From: JAXGPP01 sp040766885
Lineage (GTDB): Bacteria > Planctomycetota > Planctomycetia > Pirellulales > Thermoguttaceae
DNA: 64,000 nt
Assembly (NCBI GenBank): GCA_040766885.1
Contig: JAXGPP010000015.1
Coordinates: 124,001 to 188,000, forward strand
Direction of reading: 5' to 3'
Made by a program: the position numbers and the translations under genes. Each line of letters starts with the position of its first letter. Position 1 is the stretch's first letter. Below the pieces are notes generated by a model. The model was not told where the DNA came from and did no database searches. It saw only the letters and a program-made list of their open reading frames with translations. Shown one piece after another: positions 25,802 through 34,723 of the stretch.

Positions 25802-27037
25802 ATGACGCCGCGCGAGCGAGTTCTGTCGGCCCTCAATCATCGCGAACCGGACCGCGTGCCGATCGACTTTGGCGGACATCGCTCTTCGGGCATCGCCGCC
25901 ATCGCCTACGCGCGACTCCGCCGGGCCCTCAACCTGGAGGAGCGTCCGATCCGGGTGTACGACCCGATCCAGCAGTTGGCAATCATCGATGAAGATGTGC
26001 TGGACCGGTTCGGCGCCGACACGATCGAGTTGGGCCGCGGATTTGCGATTGAAGACGAGCACTGGTCGGACTGGGTGCTCCCCGACGGCACGCCGTGCCA
26101 GATGCCCGTCTGGAGCGCGCCCGAGCGGCACGAAGGCCAGTGGGTGCTGCGATCGCCCAGCGGCCGGGTCGTCGGCCGCATGCCCGATGGAGCGATCTAC
26201 TTCGAGCAGTGCTACTGGCCGTTCCTGGAGCAGGACGACTTCAGCGATCTGCCGGCCTCGATGGCCGATACGATGTGGTGTGGCGTGCGCAGCCCGCCAG
26301 GGCCGATCGTTGCCGGCCCCGACGGTGACCGGCGGTTCGTCGAGGGGGCCAGGCGACTCCGCGAGCGAACCGACCGGGCGATCATCGGCCTGTTCGGCGG
26401 AAACCTGCTCGAAACGGGGCAGTTCCTGTACCGCAACGACAACTTTCTCATGCTTCTGGCCGGCAACCCGCAGCGGGCGCACGAGTTTCTCGAACGGCTG
26501 GTCGAGATCCACCTCGCCAACCTGGAGAAGTTCCTCGGACTGGTCGGTCCGTACATCGACATCATCATGTTTGGCGACGACTTGGGCATGCAGAACGGGC
26601 CACAGATGTCGCCGGCGATGTACCGCGAGTTCTTCAAACCGCGCCACGCGCGGATGTGGCGGCGCGCTAAGCGGTTGGCCGACGTGAAGGTACAACTCCA
26701 CTGCTGCGGCGGCGTGCGACCGCTGCTGGCCGACTTGATCGACGCGGGGCTCGATGCGATCAATCCGGTGCAGGTTTCGTGCAAAGGGATGCAGGCCCGT
26801 GAACTCAAGGCCGAGTTTGGTGATCGCCTGACGTTCTGGGGGGGCGGTTGCGACACGCGATTCATTCTCGCCCACGCCCGGCCGGCCGAGATACGGGAAC
26901 ATGTGCGAGAGCAGATGTCGACGCTCAAGCCGGGCGGAGGGTTCGTCTTTCAGCAGGTGCACAACGTGCTGGCCGACGTGCCGCCGGAAAACGTGATTGC
27001 CATGCTGGATGCGGCGATGGAATTCGGAAGTTATTGA
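25802..27037 (+). CDS. Uroporphyrinogen decarboxylase-like (MtaA/CmuA-type) protein
   Basis: This 411-residue protein starts MTPRERVLSALNHREPDRVP, the opening of the URO-D superfamily, and has VKVQLHCCGGVRPLLADLID and INPVQVSCKGMQARELK near the end. It is longer than true HemE and lacks haem-gene neighbours, so it is more likely a corrinoid/methyl transferase-type or unassigned member. ATG 25802 has AAGGA upstream. Its place between a sugar permease and a flavodoxin suggests work on the imported compound, possibly demethylation. That is inference. Confidence 0.85.
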   Translation: MTPRERVLSALNHREPDRVPIDFGGHRSSGIAAIAYARLRRALNLEERPIRVYDPIQQLAIIDEDVLDRFGADTIELGRGFAIEDEHWSDWVLPDGTPCQMPVWSAPERHEGQWVLRSPSGRVVGRMPDGAIYFEQCYWPFLEQDDFSDLPASMADTMWCGVRSPPGPIVAGPDGDRRFVEGARRLRERTDRAIIGLFGGNLLETGQFLYRNDNFLMLLAGNPQRAHEFLERLVEIHLANLEKFLGLVGPYIDIIMFGDDLGMQNGPQMSPAMYREFFKPRHARMWRRAKRLADVKVQLHCCGGVRPLLADLIDAGLDAINPVQVSCKGMQARELKAEFGDRLTFWGGGCDTRFILAHARPAEIREHVREQMSTLKPGGGFVFQQVHNVLADVPPENVIAMLDAAMEFGSY

Positions 27038-27100
27038 ACACGGCAACTGGGCGACGATCTCCCGCCGGTGTCAACCGTTCCCTGAAGAAGAGACGCAGCC

Positions 27101-27658
27101 ATGGGCAAGATCCTGATCCTATACGACTCGGCGACCGGCAACACGGCGAAGATGGCGCAGTTGGTTGCCGAGGGAGCGGATGCGATCGATGGTATGGAGA
27201 TCCGGCTCCGCAACGTCGACTCGGCCACGCCCGACGACGTGTACTGGTGCGACGGGCTGGCTGCGGGAAGCCCGACCAACATGGGCATCCTGTCGTGGAA
27301 GATGAAACGCTTCTGGGACGAAGCGATGCTCCACCATTGGATGAAGGTCGATGGCAAGATCGCCTGTGCGTTCTCCTCTTCGGGCGGGTGGGGTGGCGGG
27401 AACGAGCTGGCCTGCCAATCGCTCCTTACCGTGCTGATGAACTTCGGTTTCCTGGTCTTTGGCGTAACCGATTACGCCGCCAGGCTGACGACGCTCCACT
27501 ACGGAGCGGTGGCGGCCCGCGAGCCGCGTGAAGAAGCGACTCAGGCGGCCTGCCGCAAGCTTGGCCAACGGCTGGCAGAATGGGTGGCCGTGTACGTCGA
27601 CCGCCGCTCCGAGGAGCATCCGCTCGGTAAAACGGAAGGCAGGATGGGGCCGGCCTGA
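27101..27658 (+). CDS. Flavodoxin/WrbA-like flavoprotein
   Basis: The 185-residue protein has the flavodoxin phosphate-binding loop ILYDSATGNTAKMAQLVAEG, the FMN-loop GLAAGSPTNMG and the SSGGWGGGNE segment. The size and pattern fit an NAD(P)H:quinone oxidoreductase/WrbA-like FMN protein. It follows the UroD-like gene by 63 bases, and ATG 27101 is preceded by GAAGAAGAGA. It may supply electrons to the UroD-like enzyme or reduce quinones. The partner is unknown. Confidence 0.9.
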   Translation: MGKILILYDSATGNTAKMAQLVAEGADAIDGMEIRLRNVDSATPDDVYWCDGLAAGSPTNMGILSWKMKRFWDEAMLHHWMKVDGKIACAFSSSGGWGGGNELACQSLLTVLMNFGFLVFGVTDYAARLTTLHYGAVAAREPREEATQAACRKLGQRLAEWVAVYVDRRSEEHPLGKTEGRMGPA

Positions 27659-27719
27659 TCGCCACGCTGCGATACAGCATGCAGGGCTACGCGTGGTGGT
27701 CGAAGCATGAGTCGACCCC

Positions 27720-30700
27720 TTACGGCAAGGCGGGAAGCGGTACCTGCACGTCGTTCTTCTGCGCTATTCCGGGCGTGCTGCGGCCCTCGGACACGTACTT
27801 GGCCAAGAGACCGTGGAGCCGCCGGACGACTTCCGGGTGCTCGGCCTGGAGATTCTTCGTTTCACCCGGATCGTCCACGACGTTGTAGAGTTGGATGGGA
27901 GGCAATCCGCGCTGGCGGGCATCGATTTCGCCCACGTCGTGCGGGACGCCCTCCTCCTTGCACCAGGGGCGATCGGTTCCATCGCCGGCGCACAACGCCA
28001 GTTTCCACGGCCCCTGGCGAATGGACAGCAGTTCTGAGTAGCACTGATGGACCAGGTCCCGCCGGATCGGCCGGTCCTCGCCGCGCAAGAGAGGCAGCAG
28101 ACTCACACTATCCTCGGCAGCCTCGTCGGGCAGGCCCACGCCGAGCATTTCAGCGCACGTGGCCATCAAATCGCTGAGGCAAACAAGCTGGTCGCAGCGG
28201 CGTCCGGGTGCGACTACGCCCGGCCAGCGGACCACCAGCGGAACGCGGTGCCCGCCTTCGGAGATATTGCACTTGTAGCCCCGGTATGGTCCGCCAACGC
28301 GATGTCCCACCGCCTGGAACGGAGCCAAGCCCGTATAGCTGCAGTGGCCGTTGTCGGAGGTGAAGATCAGCAGCGTGTTGCCGGCGAGTCCATGTTTTTC
28401 GAGCGCCGACATCACCTTGCCGAGCGCCGCGTCGGTCTCGAGAATCAGGTCGGCCACGTCGCTGATGCCGGACTTGCCCCGAAAAGGCTCGGAAGGAGCG
28501 ATCGGTTCATGCGGGGTCGTGAGCGGCATGTAGACGAAAAACGGCTGCTTGTCGCGCGCACGGCGGGCAATGTAGTCCTCCGTCCGGTCGACGATCGTCG
28601 GCAGAATCCGGTCGAACTGCCAACCCGGTGCCATCGGTCCCGGCGGCCCCCACTGCACCCGGTCGTTGATGGTCTTCCGCTCCGTAGGGGCCGCGACCAT
28701 GCGATCGTTCTCGAGGAACGTGTAAGGCGGCAGATTGGGCACGTCGACGCCGAAATACTCATCAAAACCTCGCGTCGTCGGCCCCTGGCCAATCGGCAAC
28801 TCGAAGACCGGTTCGCCCGGGCGTTCCTGGAGGAACTGGCCCGGTGGTGTGTGGAGGACAGCTCCGTCCTTTTCGCGGAGCGGCCAATCCCACCCCAGAT
28901 GCCACTTGCCGAAGCATGCCGTGCGATACCCTTGCTGCTGGAGCATCCGAGGAAGCGTTAGCCGGTCTGGAGCGATGAGTGGAGAGCCGTAGACTCGAAC
29001 CACGTGCGTCCGCATCGCGGTGCGCCAGCTGAAGCGACCCGTAAGCAAGCCGTACCGGCTGGGCGAGCAGAGCGACGCGCTGGTGTGAGCATCCGTAAAC
29101 CGCAGGCCCTCCTCGGCGAGGCGGTCGATACTCGGCGTGGGTACCTTGGCATGTTCGGGATCGTAGCAGCGGACATCGCCGTACCCCAGGTCGTCGGCGA
29201 GCACCACGACGATGTTCGGGCGTTGAATGGCGGCCGCGTCCCCCTCGCGGGCTCGACGCGCGGCGGGCGGCTGATCGGGTTCGGCGTTTTTCGGCACCGC
29301 CGGCTCTTCGACTGCGGCCGCCGCAGGTGGTACGGGCGGCGGGGTCTTCAGCCAGGCGAGGTTGAAGGCGTAATGCTGCTTGGACGAAATCAGGTGAATC
29401 ACGCCGTTGGCCGCCTGGCAGATCGAAAGGTAGCCGCGCGGCTCGGCCGACGTGGCGCTCATGGTGAACTTCCCGGTGTTGCCCCCACCGTCAACCGTGC
29501 GCGGCGGACCGTCATCGGTCACAAGCCGCTTGATCTCCCACGATTCGCCCTCGTCGGTCGACAGGGCCGCAAAGAGTCCGGAACCGACCCGTTCATTGCC
29601 CGCCGCATCTTTGAACCGGACCTCACGGCCGAACGAACAGAACAGAATCGGGCCTTCCTGGAGCCGAAGAACAACCAACCGCTGACCGCCGCCGATGGGC
29701 GGAAATGGGCTGGCGCTGTAAGTCCAATTCTCGGCCAGGTCACGAGATACGCTCATCGGCATGCGCTTGTCGATGTCGTTGCCGCGGCCGAAGGCCAGCA
29801 GGCTCCCGTCGGCCCGCTGGAAAAAACCGGCGTGGATCCCGGCGATCCAGGCTCCGGTGGCGCCGGCGGAAAACACAGGCTCCTCGCGCCCCTCGCCCGG
29901 ATCGACCCATGTCTGTCCCTCGTCACGGCTGACGAGCACGGCGGAACCGCCGCTGCCACCGGGCACAGCGTCGCAGGGAACGAGGATCGCTCCCTCGCGC
30001 GTTCGAATCACCGATTCGATCGGCATGTGGTGCAATCCGTGTTCGGGCATGATCAGGCGGGCCTTCGACCAGGTAGCGCCGTGGTCGGTCGAGGTCCGCA
30101 TGATGGTCGCCAGACTTCCCCAGGTTGCGGCGGCTGAAAGTCCGTTGAAGTGATAAAGCGTACCCTTCTCGTCGACCCATAATGCCGATGCGTGGTCGTT
30201 GCGGTCCGGAGCGTCCCAGAAATCGGACGCGACCTGCCACTGCTCCTGGCCGTAGGGCAACCGGCTGGCGACGATGCCCAGTTCACGGCCTGGCTCCGTC
30301 TTGCAGGTGTACCAGATGGCCAGCAGATCGCCGTTGCGGCAGTTGACCAGCGCGGGGCAATGGTTGTGGCGGTTGAACACCGGGCACTCGTCGGTCGACG
30401 GTGGATTGACATACTGCCGAGGGCCCTGGAAATACGGCTTCGCCGGATCGGGGCCTGCGGCGATGTCATCCGGAACCTGCTCCGAGACATTTCGGGCGTT
30501 GAGCGGCGCGGGCGGTGCCGGCAGCGGCGCGGTCGAGGGCATCTCGGCCTGCACGACACGGAAGCCGATCAGCCAACTCTTGTCGTCGGGAAGCGTGCCG
30601 CTCCGATTTCCCGAACGAAGGAACTCCAGCGTCGTTGAATGGCTGCCGCCGCGCGTGACGCGAAAGTCTCCGTCAGCGCGGCCGACCGGGTCGGTCTGAG

Positions 30701-31328
30701 CATCGGGCCCGTAGGGGCCGTACCAGTCGAGACACCACTCCTCGACGTTGCCGTGCATGTCGTAAAGCCCCCAGTCGTTCGAAGGGGTCTTTCCGACGTG
30801 CAGAGGCACCACGTCTTCGGCCGATTTCCGGCCGGGATACCAGCTCAGCACCGCGTTCTTGTGAAACGCCTGCGGGAGCGAATCGCCCGTGTGATAGGGC
30901 GTCGTAGTGCCTGCCCGGCAGACATACTCCCACTCGGCCTCCGAGGGCAGCCGATACGGTTTGCCTTCCTTCTCGCCGAGCCACCGGCAGAAGGCCATTG
31001 CTTCCTGCCACGACACGAAGACCACCGCCTCGTCGTCCTCGGTGGAGAATCCCAGCTTGCCTCGTAAACGCCGGTGCTCCGGATCGAACTGTTCGTACTG
31101 GGCGTTGGTTACCTCGGTCGCGCCGATGAGCAGCGGCCGACTGATGGTTACCTGGTGCGCCGGACGCTCGTCCCAGTCGCAATCGGCGGAGCCCATGATG
31201 AACGAGCCCGGCTGAACGCGAACGAGCTTCATGCCCAGTGAGTTGGTAACCGGATCGTCGCCAAAGCCTATGCTCTGGAGCATCGCCATCAGAGTGAGCA
31301 GTGCACAAGCCAGCGTCCATCGTTTCAT
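27720..31328 (-). CDS. Three-domain secreted sulfatase: FGE-like, sialidase-like and sulfatase
   Basis: The 1202-residue protein has a signal peptide (ACALLTLMAMLQSIGFG). A FGE/SUMF1-like domain covers about residues 30-265, with NSLGMKLVRVQPGSFIMGS, YRLPSEAEWEYVCRAG and RGGS at 226-229. A BNR/sialidase-like propeller covers about 315-660, and an arylsulfatase about 700-1190. The sulfatase site is CSPSR at 754-758, whose Cys becomes formylglycine, with PNIVVVLADDLGYGD and GKWHLG metal/substrate motifs. The two active-site Cys of true FGE are missing after RGGS, so the first domain is probably not a working maturase. ATG 31328 has AGGA upstream. Confidence 0.9.
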   Translation of the reverse strand: MKRWTLACALLTLMAMLQSIGFGDDPVTNSLGMKLVRVQPGSFIMGSADCDWDERPAHQVTISRPLLIGATEVTNAQYEQFDPEHRRLRGKLGFSTEDDEAVVFVSWQEAMAFCRWLGEKEGKPYRLPSEAEWEYVCRAGTTTPYHTGDSLPQAFHKNAVLSWYPGRKSAEDVVPLHVGKTPSNDWGLYDMHGNVEEWCLDWYGPYGPDAQTDPVGRADGDFRVTRGGSHSTTLEFLRSGNRSGTLPDDKSWLIGFRVVQAEMPSTAPLPAPPAPLNARNVSEQVPDDIAAGPDPAKPYFQGPRQYVNPPSTDECPVFNRHNHCPALVNCRNGDLLAIWYTCKTEPGRELGIVASRLPYGQEQWQVASDFWDAPDRNDHASALWVDEKGTLYHFNGLSAAATWGSLATIMRTSTDHGATWSKARLIMPEHGLHHMPIESVIRTREGAILVPCDAVPGGSGGSAVLVSRDEGQTWVDPGEGREEPVFSAGATGAWIAGIHAGFFQRADGSLLAFGRGNDIDKRMPMSVSRDLAENWTYSASPFPPIGGGQRLVVLRLQEGPILFCSFGREVRFKDAAGNERVGSGLFAALSTDEGESWEIKRLVTDDGPPRTVDGGGNTGKFTMSATSAEPRGYLSICQAANGVIHLISSKQHYAFNLAWLKTPPPVPPAAAAVEEPAVPKNAEPDQPPAARRAREGDAAAIQRPNIVVVLADDLGYGDVRCYDPEHAKVPTPSIDRLAEEGLRFTDAHTSASLCSPSRYGLLTGRFSWRTAMRTHVVRVYGSPLIAPDRLTLPRMLQQQGYRTACFGKWHLGWDWPLREKDGAVLHTPPGQFLQERPGEPVFELPIGQGPTTRGFDEYFGVDVPNLPPYTFLENDRMVAAPTERKTINDRVQWGPPGPMAPGWQFDRILPTIVDRTEDYIARRARDKQPFFVYMPLTTPHEPIAPSEPFRGKSGISDVADLILETDAALGKVMSALEKHGLAGNTLLIFTSDNGHCSYTGLAPFQAVGHRVGGPYRGYKCNISEGGHRVPLVVRWPGVVAPGRRCDQLVCLSDLMATCAEMLGVGLPDEAAEDSVSLLPLLRGEDRPIRRDLVHQCYSELLSIRQGPWKLALCAGDGTDRPWCKEEGVPHDVGEIDARQRGLPPIQLYNVVDDPGETKNLQAEHPEVVRRLHGLLAKYVSEGRSTPGIAQKNDVQVPLPALP

Positions 31329-31506
31329 AACGAGCGTCCTGACGATCATAATTGCGTCTCCGCTTTGGCCTCAGGCAGGAATGGTCGGCTCGGCAATGCA
31401 CCAGTCTAACAGAAACGCGGCCGGCCCCAAACTTGCCCGTGCGGCTCGGGGATGGGCGGCGTTCGGTATGACGAGAGACCCCAGAAAACCTGCGCGAGGG
31501 AATCGC

Positions 31507-31609
31507 GTGCCGTGCCGGCTTGTCGCCGGCGATTGGCATTATTAGGCTAATCGGGAGCAATCGGCGGCCGATCACGCTGCATGAGGCTGAATCATTGCCG
31601 GCACGGCAC
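31507..31609. repeat. 103-base nested palindrome in a divergent promoter region
   Basis: GTGCCGTGCCGGC (31507-31519) and its exact reverse complement (31597-31609) bound the element. Inside, CCGGCGATTG pairs with CAATCGGCGG with one mismatch, and the centre is ATTAG-G-CTAAT. It sits in the 382-base gap between the sulfatase fusion and the DUF4091 gene. The rest of the gap holds no gene. It may be a mobile palindromic element or a regulatory structure. Confidence 0.65.
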
Positions 31610-31710
31610 CGGCAAGCTTTCAAGTTCGGGTGCGTTCTGCTCGGTCATTTGCCGCGTCATTCGCCGGAAAAGAACAGGGGTTCCGCAAGCGGCCCCCGGG
31701 AGGAATTACC

Positions 31711-34167
31711 ATGCTGCGATTCGTGGTTGCGGCCGGACTGCTGCTGTGCTGCGGTATGCCATCGGGCGTAGGCGAAGCCGCCGGCACGGCTGAGAACATC
31801 GCCCTCGGCAAGAGCTACACCCTCTTCCCCGCGCCGAGCTATGCGCTCTCGACCGATCCGGACGACAAAGTCCAGCTCACCGACGGCCAGACAACCACAG
31901 CCTATTTCTGGACGCAGCCGGGTACGGTCGGTTGGCAAAGCGTCGCTTACGCGGCCGTGACCGTGGATCTGGGCAAGGTTGAGCCGATCGGCAGAGCGGC
32001 TTTCACTACGGCGGCCGGAGTGGCCGGCGTGACCTGGCCGATGGCCGCCTACGTGCTCACCAGCGACGACGCTCGGACCTGGCGCAACGCAGGCGACCTG
32101 GTGGCAATCGACCACAAGTCGCGCGGCCCTTGGCCCGAAAAATACGCTATTCGCCGGGTGAGCGGCGAGCTTCAGACGCGCGGACGCTACCTGCAACTGG
32201 TTATTATTCCGCTTCCCGGGGCGCCCTACCTCTTCACCGATGAGATCGAGGTCTTCCGTGGAGCCGAGGAACTGTTGTCGAAGGCTCCATCGGGCGAGGT
32301 CGTCACACCCGAGGGCATCTACCAACAGGGACGCATCGCCCGCTCCATCCGGCACCGACTGGAAGAGGATGCAGCGGGAATCGAGAAGGCGATTCGGGAG
32401 GCGAGACTGCCGGATGCCGAACAGGGTGCCTTGCTCGAGAAGTTGGCCTCCATTCGCCGCGAGGGCGAACGCCTGCAACCGCCTTCGACGGAGGGCTTCC
32501 AAGCAGTGTTGCCGCTCAACGACGTGCACGCTCGGCTCTTCGGTCTTCAGGCGGAATTCTGGCGGCGGGATGCTTCCAGCGCCGGTCGCGAACTGGTACT
32601 CCGCCCTGCCCTTCCCTGGGACCCGGTCGAGCTTTGCGGCCCGATTCCGGCGAGCGATGCCAGGCAGGCGGTTGAGATCCACGCGATGCGCGGCGAATAT
32701 CGCTCCGCCGCGGTGAACCTCTATCACTGTGGCACGTCACCCGTTGAAGTCCGCCTGCAATTCGAAGGGATTCCTCCGGCGCTCACCAGGTGCCTGACGG
32801 TGCACGAGGTCGCATGGACCGACACGGCGCAGGGGGTGCCGATTGCGGCTGCGCTGCCCGAAGCGCGGCGCGACGGGCGCGACTGGATCGTGACGGCCGA
32901 GCCCGGAATGGTCCGGCAGGTCTGGCTCACGTTCCATTTGGCCGACGTCGAACCGGGCGATTATCGCGGGACGATGACTTTCGTCGCGGCGGACGGAAAT
33001 CCCTCTCCCCTGCCCTTGCGACTCCGCGTATGGCCGCTAACGTTCCCCACCAAAACCACGCTCTGGCTCGGCGGATGGAGCTATACCGACGGTCGCGGAA
33101 GCTACGGGATCAGTACCGCCAACCGCGCAGCCTTCTTGGCCCATCTCAAGAGCCATTTCGTCAACGCCCCTTGGGCAACCGGCGCTGTGATGCCCGTGTC
33201 GCAGATTGCCGCCGCGGCCGATGTGAAGCTCGACACTGAGCGTTTCGATGACTGGATCGCCCAGTGGCCCGACGCCAAAGCGTACCTTGTCTTCCTTGCC
33301 GTCGGCGATTACTCAGGAGTCTCGCGAAGTACCGGCCCACTGAAGCCGGGCACACCCGAATTCCACCGCGCTGTCGGGACGTGGATCTCCGCCTGGGTGC
33401 GGCACCTGCGGGCCAAAGGGATCGAACCGAGTCGCCTGGCATTGCTGATCCACGACGAGCCTCACGAGGGAACCGATACGGGTCCGCTCATCGCCTGGGC
33501 GAAGGCCATTCAGGAAGCCGAGCCCGAAGTGCTCATCTGGGAGGATCCGACGTACCGAGATCCTCACCTCGCGCCGAGCGAGCTATTTGAGGTGTGCGAC
33601 ATCCTCTGCCCGAACCGCCCGATGTGGCTTACCCAGTCGAAGCAGTTTGCCGATTTCTATCTCGACCAGCAACAGCGAGGCCGGACGCTCCACCTGTACT
33701 CCTGCTCGGGACCGGCGAAGCTGCTCGATCCGTACAGCTATCATCGCCTCCAGGCGTGGCACGCACGGCACATCGGCGCCAAGGGTTCATTCTACTGGGC
33801 GTTTGGCGACAACAGCGGAGCGTCGTCGTGGAACGAGTATTTCGCCAAGGCCGGCCCGTTCACGCCGCTCTTCCTCGACGAGAAGACGGTCACCGCGGGC
33901 AAGCATATGGAGGCGATCCGTGAGAGCGTCGAGGACTACGAGTACTTCGTGATGCTCGAGCGGGCCGTCGAACGCGCCAAAGCAGCGGGTCGAAAAGACG
34001 GGGTGGAGCGAGCGGAAGCATTGCTTAAGACCGGGCCCCAGCGCGTGCTCGAAGCAAGCGGCGCGGGTGAGATCCGCTGGCACGAACCCAAAGACCGCTC
34101 GCGGGCCGACTCCGTGCGGATCGAAGTCCTCGAAGCCCTCGCCACTCTTGAGGGACCGACACAATAG
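31711..34167 (+). CDS. Secreted DUF4091 protein with N-terminal F5/8-type domain
   Basis: This 818-residue protein has a signal peptide (VVAAGLLLCCGMPSGVGEA). A discoidin-like carbohydrate-binding domain covers about residues 25-185 (NIALGKSYTLFPAPSYAL, VTVDLGKVEPIGRAAF). A helical linker and beta region follow, then a C-terminal DUF4091/GH123-like barrel with LIHDEPHEG, FYWAFGDNSGASSWNEY and IRESVEDYEYFVML. DUF4091 proteins are thought to act on amino-sugar glycans. Glu in HDEP may be catalytic. A very strong ribosome-binding site GGAGGAATTACC precedes ATG 31711. It is divergent from the sulfatase fusion, so the two probably form a glycan-degradation pair. Confidence 0.85.
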   Translation: MLRFVVAAGLLLCCGMPSGVGEAAGTAENIALGKSYTLFPAPSYALSTDPDDKVQLTDGQTTTAYFWTQPGTVGWQSVAYAAVTVDLGKVEPIGRAAFTTAAGVAGVTWPMAAYVLTSDDARTWRNAGDLVAIDHKSRGPWPEKYAIRRVSGELQTRGRYLQLVIIPLPGAPYLFTDEIEVFRGAEELLSKAPSGEVVTPEGIYQQGRIARSIRHRLEEDAAGIEKAIREARLPDAEQGALLEKLASIRREGERLQPPSTEGFQAVLPLNDVHARLFGLQAEFWRRDASSAGRELVLRPALPWDPVELCGPIPASDARQAVEIHAMRGEYRSAAVNLYHCGTSPVEVRLQFEGIPPALTRCLTVHEVAWTDTAQGVPIAAALPEARRDGRDWIVTAEPGMVRQVWLTFHLADVEPGDYRGTMTFVAADGNPSPLPLRLRVWPLTFPTKTTLWLGGWSYTDGRGSYGISTANRAAFLAHLKSHFVNAPWATGAVMPVSQIAAAADVKLDTERFDDWIAQWPDAKAYLVFLAVGDYSGVSRSTGPLKPGTPEFHRAVGTWISAWVRHLRAKGIEPSRLALLIHDEPHEGTDTGPLIAWAKAIQEAEPEVLIWEDPTYRDPHLAPSELFEVCDILCPNRPMWLTQSKQFADFYLDQQQRGRTLHLYSCSGPAKLLDPYSYHRLQAWHARHIGAKGSFYWAFGDNSGASSWNEYFAKAGPFTPLFLDEKTVTAGKHMEAIRESVEDYEYFVMLERAVERAKAAGRKDGVERAEALLKTGPQRVLEASGAGEIRWHEPKDRSRADSVRIEVLEALATLEGPTQ

Positions 34168-34223
34168 CCGAGAGGCCGCACGAACGCGGCGTTCTCGCCG
34201 GGACGAAATGCGATGCGCTCGCG

Positions 34224-34577
34224 CTACGGCACCAGTACCGGCTGATTGACGTACACCGGTGCGGGGCTGACCAAGAGCGGCCGGTACGTCACCACCGAAC
34301 CCGGATACCCGACGGTGTTCATCCCACATACGGGCTCCGGCAGAGGGTACGTGACAATTCGGCGTACGGGGCCGTACTGATAGGTCATGGCCGCGGGCGG
34401 GGTCGGCGGAGAAGCCGGCCACACAGGCACGGCGACGACGGCGGGCGCGGCGACGATCGCAGGCACAGGCTCATAAGCCGGTGCGGCGAAGGTCGGCATC
34501 TCCGCCGTATACGGCCACTGTGCGGAAGCAGTGGAGGCCAGGGTCAAGACTACGATTACGGCGGCAGAGAGCTTCAT
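34224..34577 (-). CDS. Small secreted Pro/Val-rich protein
   Basis: The 117-residue product has a signal peptide (LSAAVIVVLTLASTASA). Its mature part is rich in Pro, Val, Ala and Tyr (VPAIVAAPAVVAVPVWPASP, ending VYVNQPVLVP). Such low-complexity envelope proteins are frequent in planctomycetes. The frame is open to 34766, overlapping the next gene's end. ATG 34577 with AAGAG upstream is the better start. Function unknown. Confidence 0.65.
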   Translation of the reverse strand: MKLSAAVIVVLTLASTASAQWPYTAEMPTFAAPAYEPVPAIVAAPAVVAVPVWPASPPTPPAAMTYQYGPVRRIVTYPLPEPVCGMNTVGYPGSVVTYRPLLVSPAPVYVNQPVLVP

Positions 34578-34723
34578 CGTTTTCTCTTGCGGCAAGCAGT
34601 GAAAAGACTGGGAGAGAAGCAGCGAGACTACTGCAAGGGTAGGCCGCGACGAACCTCCCCGCAAGACAACCCGCAGGGTGAGATGGGCCGCAGAGTCTGC
34701 GCAGGCGTTACAGACGGATCGAG

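Noticed and set aside
25802..27037. hemE (haem synthesis uroporphyrinogen decarboxylase)
   Set aside because: The protein is some 60 residues longer than HemE, has no haem-gene neighbours and sits in a sugar-transport cluster, so only a superfamily call is justified.
28980..29010. tRNA-like T-arm sequence (GACTCGAACCACG)
   Set aside because: It lies inside the sulfatase coding sequence and no acceptor or anticodon stems surround it.
30540..31328. FGE domain as a working formylglycine-generating enzyme
   Set aside because: The two Cys that bind copper in active FGE are absent in the segment following RGGS, so catalysis is unlikely.
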